DNA of 18,656 bases, taken from assembly GCA_002839245.1 (NCBI GenBank), contig PGXR01000019.1, positions 2,426-21,081 of the forward strand, written 5' to 3'. Shown here piece after piece: positions 15,308 through 18,656 of this stretch; the stretch's first letter is position 1; every line of letters begins with the position of its first letter. The stretch is from Spirochaetae bacterium HGW-Spirochaetae-7. GTDB taxonomy: Bacteria; Spirochaetota; Spirochaetia; Treponematales; UBA12059. Below the pieces are notes generated by a model, which was not told the origin of the DNA, did no database searches, and saw only the letters and a program-made list of their open reading frames with translations. The translations under genes and the position numbers were made by a program.

Positions 15308-16236
15308 GCCTCGACCTCCTCGTCAGCGGCTTCCAGGTCAACCTCGTCATCCAACGCATCGGCTTCCGTATTCTCGTCTACGATAGCCTCGTCAGGCAGG
15401 CGCGAGGCGGCCTCCCGCACGTCGAGCTTCCCCGTCACCACGTCCGCGACGAGGCGGGTGCGGTACTCGCGGAGGAGGTCGATCTCGCGTTCGAGACGGG
15501 AGATGGCGGATTCGAACGATGCGGTTTTTGATTCGATGCAAGCGACGACCCTCTCTTGTTCTTCAACTGGAGGGAGCGGGATTCCCATGTCGCCGATTCT
15601 TTCCACATTCAAGTTTCCTTGCGTATTCACAGGAGCTTCAAGCAAAAATTCAGTTTTCATGCAAAAAAACAACAAGTAAAGGTAATCACGCTCAACACGC
15701 TTAGCTGGCACAAAGCCAACGATGGAATCAGGAAAACAGGCATTGAAGGTCAACACCGCGACTTCGCCAATGCTTGCCGCGATTGTCATGACTAATGTTC
15801 CTGCTGGGAACAGCTTGCTTACTGCGAGCCCTTTTTCATTTAGGGTTTGGCTGAACTTCGTGATGTACTTGGGAGCTTGAGCGACAGATCCTGTTTGGAT
15901 GAATGGGTAGGGACCATCATAAAGGGAGGGATCATTGCGCGGTCGATGAGAGAACTTCCCTCGAAGAATGCGAGACACCTGTTTAATCCTCCAAACCTCC
16001 CAATGCTCCGGTATCTCCCCGAGCCAGGGAATGCCGGAATCCTTGAGGCGCACGTTAGGGTCCAAGCCTCGGGTGACGGCGCGGTGGAAGATGGCCTGCT
16101 TCTGCTCGCTTAAGAGCGCGATGACCTTGCGCTTGGCCTTGATGGCGCGATCTAGCCATCCATTGGCCCAGTCCAGGAAGCGGACGATGGCGGCTTGTTC
16201 GGCGGGGGGAGGGAGCAGTACAACCAAATTCCTCAA
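15304..16236 (-). CDS. hsdS: Half-length type I specificity subunit HsdS, first target-recognition domain (TRD) missing
   Basis: About 310 residues of an HsdS from which the first target-recognition domain has been lost. What remains is the end of the first half (LRNLVVLLPPPAEQ, 1-14), the central conserved helix (15-60), the GIPWLGEIPEHWEVWRI entry (68-84), one TRD (about 85-215), the second LPPVEEQ box (221-227), the distal helix and a long acidic tail (282-310). The homologous part begins at the base where darG stops: TTGA contains the darG TGA and a possible TTG start at 16236. There is no clear ribosome site. The frame is open up to an ATG at 16386, but that part is darG in another frame. 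It may be translated by coupling or be a remnant. Half-S proteins can dimerise and work in some type I systems. The TRD is clearly more AT-rich than its surroundings. Confidence 0.75.
   Translation of the reverse strand: MRNLVVLLPPPAEQAAIVRFLDWANGWLDRAIKAKRKVIALLSEQKQAIFHRAVTRGLDPNVRLKDSGIPWLGEIPEHWEVWRIKQVSRILRGKFSHRPRNDPSLYDGPYPFIQTGSVAQAPKYITKFSQTLNEKGLAVSKLFPAGTLVMTIAASIGEVAVLTFNACFPDSIVGFVPAKRVERDYLYLLFFCMKTEFLLEAPVNTQGNLNVERIGDMGIPLPPVEEQERVVACIESKTASFESAISRLEREIDLLREYRTRLVADVVTGKLDVREAASRLPDEAIVDENTEADALDDEVDLEAADEEVEA
15413..15485. repeat. Direct repeat, copy 1 (hsdS distal helix)
   Basis: 73 bases that match 18584-18656 with a single mismatch (base 15475 against 18646). The repeat encodes the LREYRTRLVADVVTGKLDVRE region of HsdS. 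It extends past the right window edge, so its full length is unknown. On the other side the similarity falls off quickly in the acidic tail. Confidence 0.9.
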
Positions 16237-17279
16237 CTCATCATGGATACCCAGCCATGGCGTGAAAGCGCATCCATCGCAATCTTGATCTGTCGTGGCG
16301 AGAATTGCTTTTTTCGTTCGTTCCATCGATACACCGTATCGATCACTTTGTCCGAACTCGTAGCACGTTCTTGCTGTATTACCCAATGAACTGTCGACAG
16401 CAGCTCCAGCCCGAAGGGAGTCTCGAAGCCTTCCACAAGCTCGGCCACTCTTTCGATTCTTTTACGGGTGTCAGGCTTGTCGTTCAGAAAGCGAGACGAG
16501 TCATCCAGGGCGGCGGGTACCAAAGAGATCTGTTTTCCTGGCGCGTCCCCTCCGTCCAGGTAGCCCACGATCAGGTGGCCCTCTATCGCGTGGAGCACAT
16601 GACGGAGGTTTTCGGCGTACGGGCCGTAGTCCGCCTTGACATAGCGCAAGCGCAGCGGTTCCCCCGCTTCCTGCAAGAAATACATGAGCTTGTGAACCTC
16701 AAGCAGCGTAATGAAAGGATCGAGGAGCCCGCTTAGGTATCGCTCGATCAGACTCACCAGAGCCGCTCGACCGGGTGTCATTCGGGGTACGTCGGTAGAC
16801 GTGTTCGCCCGTGCCCCGACGGGATAGCCCTGCGGCTCATATACAACAGCCTCCAACTCGGGGAACTCCGACAAGGCCGTCTCGATCCTTGGTTTCACCT
16901 CGTTCCAATCCAGACCGCCAAGCCCGCAGCCGAGCGGCGGAATGGCGATGGAACGGATGCCGCGTTCGCGAAGCTCCTGCTTCAATGCGGTCAAGCCCGT
17001 CTCAATGTCTTCAAGGCGGCTTTTACCCTTCCAATGCCGCTTCGTGGGGAAATTGATGATGTACCGGGGATTGATCATTTCCTTGGTTTCGTAGACGAAC
17101 ATCCTGCCGGGGACGACCTCTCCGCGCTTGCATGCGGACGCATAGGCCTTATAGTTCGCCGGGAACGCGTTCTTGAACTGCAGCGCGATCCCCCGGCCCA
17201 TTACCCCCACGCAGTTGACGGTATTGACCAGGGCCTCAACATCTTCCGTAAGGATAGACCCCGACGTGTACTCGATCAT
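16233..17279 (-). CDS. darG: DarG, macrodomain ADP-ribosylglycohydrolase antitoxin
   Basis: A 348-residue protein, the usual DarG length. The N-terminal macrodomain (1-150) has VNTVNCVGVMGRGIALQFK (18-36; Asn22 and the glycine loop that bind ADP-ribose), NFPTKRHWK (76-84; Lys80 corresponds to the catalytic lysine described for Thermus DarG) and PPLGCGLGGLDW (114-125). It removes ADP-ribose from DNA thymidines. The C-terminal half (about 165-348) contains the KLMYFLQEAGEPLRLRY and YGPYAENLRHVL stretches typical of DarG, which help bind and block DarT. The start is ATG 17279, with GGGGGA just upstream and 13 bases after the darT stop. The stop coincides with the first base of the truncated hsdS homology, so darG directly abuts the restriction gene. 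Confidence 0.93.
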   Translation of the reverse strand: MIEYTSGSILTEDVEALVNTVNCVGVMGRGIALQFKNAFPANYKAYASACKRGEVVPGRMFVYETKEMINPRYIINFPTKRHWKGKSRLEDIETGLTALKQELRERGIRSIAIPPLGCGLGGLDWNEVKPRIETALSEFPELEAVVYEPQGYPVGARANTSTDVPRMTPGRAALVSLIERYLSGLLDPFITLLEVHKLMYFLQEAGEPLRLRYVKADYGPYAENLRHVLHAIEGHLIVGYLDGGDAPGKQISLVPAALDDSSRFLNDKPDTRKRIERVAELVEGFETPFGLELLSTVHWVIQQERATSSDKVIDTVYRWNERKKQFSPRQIKIAMDALSRHGWVSMMS

Positions 17280-17292
17280 GCTTCCCCCGTAT

Positions 17293-17937
17293 TCAATAAT
17301 ACCATTCCTTGCGGATTTGTACAGTTGGCTTATGGGCCGCCCGCACCAGGTTCGCCTCGACGAGTTCCTTTGAGGCGCCATCGATGACACCTATTCTTTC
17401 TATAAATTCCCAAGGGAGCATGCGTTCAAGAAGGAATTCGGCTTGCTTGCCGTCCTTGCACGCGTGCCAGTCAGTGGCATGGATGGCCGTCCAATCCAGA
17501 CGGTCGAGGCGTTCGGGGTCCGCCCAGTCGTTGAAGAAGTAAGCCCCCGCGTTCGCATCGGTGAACGCCCACTTCTGCCCCTTTGTGCGGGCCCATGCAA
17601 CGGTCCGATTGAAATCCACCTCAAGGTGAACAACCTGCCGCTGACCACCTGTATACCGAAGATCCGGGTGATTCCCCTTGTAAATCACATAGAGCATCAC
17701 CGACCGCGGACAGAAGTAGAAGGGAACGCAATCGCCGACATGAAGGCCCGGATGGCTCGAGAGTGTCAGTTCCTCGAGCCTTCGTTTCTTTATCTTGTCT
17801 ATTCCTATCGAGGTTCCATCAAGCTCTCTCTTGTACCGCTCGGCGTCGCTCCACAGACAACCATCGGCCAGAATAGACGGCAGGCGATCGAGGTGGGCAA
17901 TGTGGTACACCTTGGGATTCGCCGGAACGGCCATCAT
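17293..17937 (-). CDS. darT: DarT, DNA thymidine ADP-ribosyltransferase toxin (DUF4433)
   Basis: A 214-residue DarT that links ADP-ribose from NAD+ to thymidines in single-stranded DNA, blocking replication and, in defence, phage DNA synthesis. YHIAHLDRLPSILADGCLWS (11-30) is the NAD-binding start of the fold. KKRRLEE (50-56) holds the conserved arginine. VPFYFCPRSVMLYVIYKG (71-88) is the family signature. KQAEFLLE (164-171) holds the catalytic Glu167, equivalent to Glu160 of Thermus DarT. All key residues are present, so the toxin looks active. Two adjacent ATGs (17937 and 17934) sit on the TGA of the upstream DUF1828-like gene, with AAGGA just before them, so it is translationally coupled. 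darG follows after 13 bases. Confidence 0.93.
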   Translation of the reverse strand: MMAVPANPKVYHIAHLDRLPSILADGCLWSDAERYKRELDGTSIGIDKIKKRRLEELTLSSHPGLHVGDCVPFYFCPRSVMLYVIYKGNHPDLRYTGGQRQVVHLEVDFNRTVAWARTKGQKWAFTDANAGAYFFNDWADPERLDRLDWTAIHATDWHACKDGKQAEFLLERMLPWEFIERIGVIDGASKELVEANLVRAAHKPTVQIRKEWYY

Positions 17938-18392
17938 TCCTTGTCCGGCAACTCATCTTCAGTATCGACGTCGGCTACAAGATCGCGGATCTCTGCCATT
18001 CTGAGCGCTGACTGGGCGACTCTCGTGACGACGGCGTCCAGGGATTCGCCCAGGTGGCAACGCGCCTGGAGCATGCCCCGGTAATATTCTACCCCATGTG
18101 TGAGGCGAATATCTTCCACGAGATGGAGCTGTTCGGCAGAATGCCGCGGTGATACGGTTTGCATACGGAGCCAGCGGCTAGTCTCGGCTAAATCCGACAC
18201 GGTAATCACGTCGCCTTCAACCTTGTAGAACAGGTCTATGCTGTCACCGTCAGGGTACAGAAAGGGCGTCCTGATCCTCTTAAAATCAACGCACGGCGAA
18301 TGATCCTCGTCCTCGGCCCACGCGATGGCACCCTGGATACGCTTGCTAGGATCAGAGAGGATTGTGTCAAACTCCGTATCGGACAATGCCAT
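17934..18392 (-). CDS. DUF1828-like protein, first gene of the darTG operon
   Basis: A 152-residue protein of unknown biochemical role. Its core IRTPFLYPDGDSIDLFYKVE (40-59) followed by GDVITVSDLAETSRWLRMQ (60-78) has the layout of DUF1828 proteins (short beta strands around a TPF and a xSD motif). The C-terminal half is helical and ends in an acidic tail (ADVDTEDELPDKE). No DNA-binding motif, signal peptide or membrane segment is visible. The start is ATG 18392, with GAGGGGG about four bases upstream. It overlaps darT by four bases (ATGA), so it is made together with the toxin. A role as accessory regulator, sensor or anti-toxin helper would be inference only. Family assignment is by motif memory, not by search. 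Confidence 0.7.
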   Translation of the reverse strand: MALSDTEFDTILSDPSKRIQGAIAWAEDEDHSPCVDFKRIRTPFLYPDGDSIDLFYKVEGDVITVSDLAETSRWLRMQTVSPRHSAEQLHLVEDIRLTHGVEYYRGMLQARCHLGESLDAVVTRVAQSALRMAEIRDLVADVDTEDELPDKE

Positions 18393-18410
18393 GGGGCCCC
18401 CTCTCTATTC

Positions 18411-18447
18411 CTGAGCCATTCTGAGCCATATGCGGGCCTTGCGCAAG
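18411..18447. promoter_or_regulatory. Possible operator in front of the DUF1828-darTG operon
   Basis: The 91-base gap between the right-hand hsdS stop and the DUF1828-like gene contains two back-to-back copies of CTGAGCCAT (18411-18419 and 18421-18429) and the 10-base palindrome CTTGCGCAAG (18438-18447). Their place just before a toxin-antitoxin operon suits autoregulation. I see no convincing -35/-10 pair here. Confidence 0.3.
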
Positions 18448-18483
18448 CTATAAGGTAACGCGAAACCACATTAGGTGGCCAGC

Positions 18484-18656
18484 TCAGTCATTGTCCTCGA
18501 CGTCCAGGTCAGTGTCGTCATCCAACACGTCGGCATCCGTTGTATCGTCCACGATAGTCTCGTCAGTTAGGCGTGAGGCGACTTCCCGCACGTCGAGCTT
18601 CCCCGTCACCACGTCCGCGACGAGGCGGGTGCGGTACTCGCGGAGCAGGTCGATCT
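18484..18656 (-). CDS. hsdS: Second type I specificity subunit HsdS, C-terminal end only
   Basis: The last 57 codons of an HsdS whose remainder lies beyond the window. The frame reads LLREYRTRLVADVVTGKLD, then an acidic tail (SRLTDETIVDDTTDADVL to DVEDND) and TGA at 18484-18486. The helix part is nearly identical to the left-hand half-length HsdS, whereas the tails differ at many positions. An intact copy here, with hsdM upstream, would make the restriction system complete. Only the end is visible, so whether this copy has both TRDs cannot be judged. Confidence 0.85.
   Translation of the reverse strand, partial: IDLLREYRTRLVADVVTGKLDVREVASRLTDETIVDDTTDADVLDDDTDLDVEDND
18584..18656. repeat. 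Direct repeat, copy 2 (hsdS distal helix)
   Basis: Same orientation as 15413-15485, one mismatch in 73 bases, cut by the window edge. The two copies bracket the DUF1828-darT-darG module and half of hsdS (3171 bp apart), so recombination between them would remove or exchange that block. Confidence 0.9.

Noticed and set aside
16237..16386. N-terminal extension of the half-length HsdS to ATG 16386
   Set aside because: This stretch is darG coding sequence in another frame; its translation has no HsdS features and no ribosome site was seen.
17280..17390. 37-residue N-terminal extension of DarG
   Set aside because: It overlaps the end of darT in a different frame. The macrodomain starts at MIEYTSGSIL, which has its own ribosome site.

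Overview
This is a GC-rich window. It most likely comes from a free-living spirochaete (Spirochaetota) or a close relative. The evidence is a FlhG/MinD-type ATPase next to a PEGA-repeat outer-membrane barrel protein and the general gene style. This is inference, because there is no rRNA or tRNA gene to anchor it. No rRNA, tRNA, transposase, integrase or CRISPR array was seen.

Bases 1-9.7 kb look like chromosomal backbone. From the left: the N-terminal 125 residues of a MinD/FlhG-like ATPase (minus strand), then a divergent PEGA-domain outer-membrane protein. Next is a tight minus-strand operon (about 7.83 kb down to 2.08 kb) of five genes: a degenerate M20-type amidohydrolase-like protein, a glucosyl-3-phosphoglycerate synthase (GpgS, GT81), a GT4 glycosyltransferase, a HAD hydrolase and a second GT4 glycosyltransferase. 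Neighbouring genes overlap or abut. A good sigma70-like promoter (TTGCCA-17-TATACT) sits in front of the operon. The set suggests assembly of a glucosylglycerate-based glycoside, for example a mannosylglucosylglycerate-like compatible solute or a glycolipid head group. A class I Fe-S fumarase diverges from the operon promoter.

Bases 9.7-11.2 kb hold a small minus-strand unit that I could not assign to any known function. It has a strong promoter (TTGACA-16-TACACT), a short gene whose 3' half is an array of twelve 21-bp units (seven-residue repeats of the type xGNxxxS), and a 232-residue helical protein with an internal duplication. A large hairpin terminator follows. The repeat frame is cut by a single in-frame TGA. 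Read through that TGA, it stays open until 6 bases before the next gene.

Bases 11.2-18.66 kb are a defence island, all on the minus strand. In transcription order they are: the C-terminal end of one HsdS (cut by the window edge), a DUF1828-like protein, the DNA ADP-ribosyltransferase toxin DarT, its macrodomain antitoxin DarG, a half-length HsdS that begins exactly at the DarG stop codon, a RhuM-Fic/Doc fusion, and the type I restriction motor subunit HsdR. HsdM is not in the window and is presumably further right. The two HsdS ends share a direct repeat of at least 73 bp (one mismatch). The DarTG module is therefore embedded in, or was moved into, a type I restriction-modification locus by recombination within hsdS. 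This nested arrangement is the most interesting part of the window. The 21-bp-repeat/helical-protein pair is the best candidate for something undescribed.
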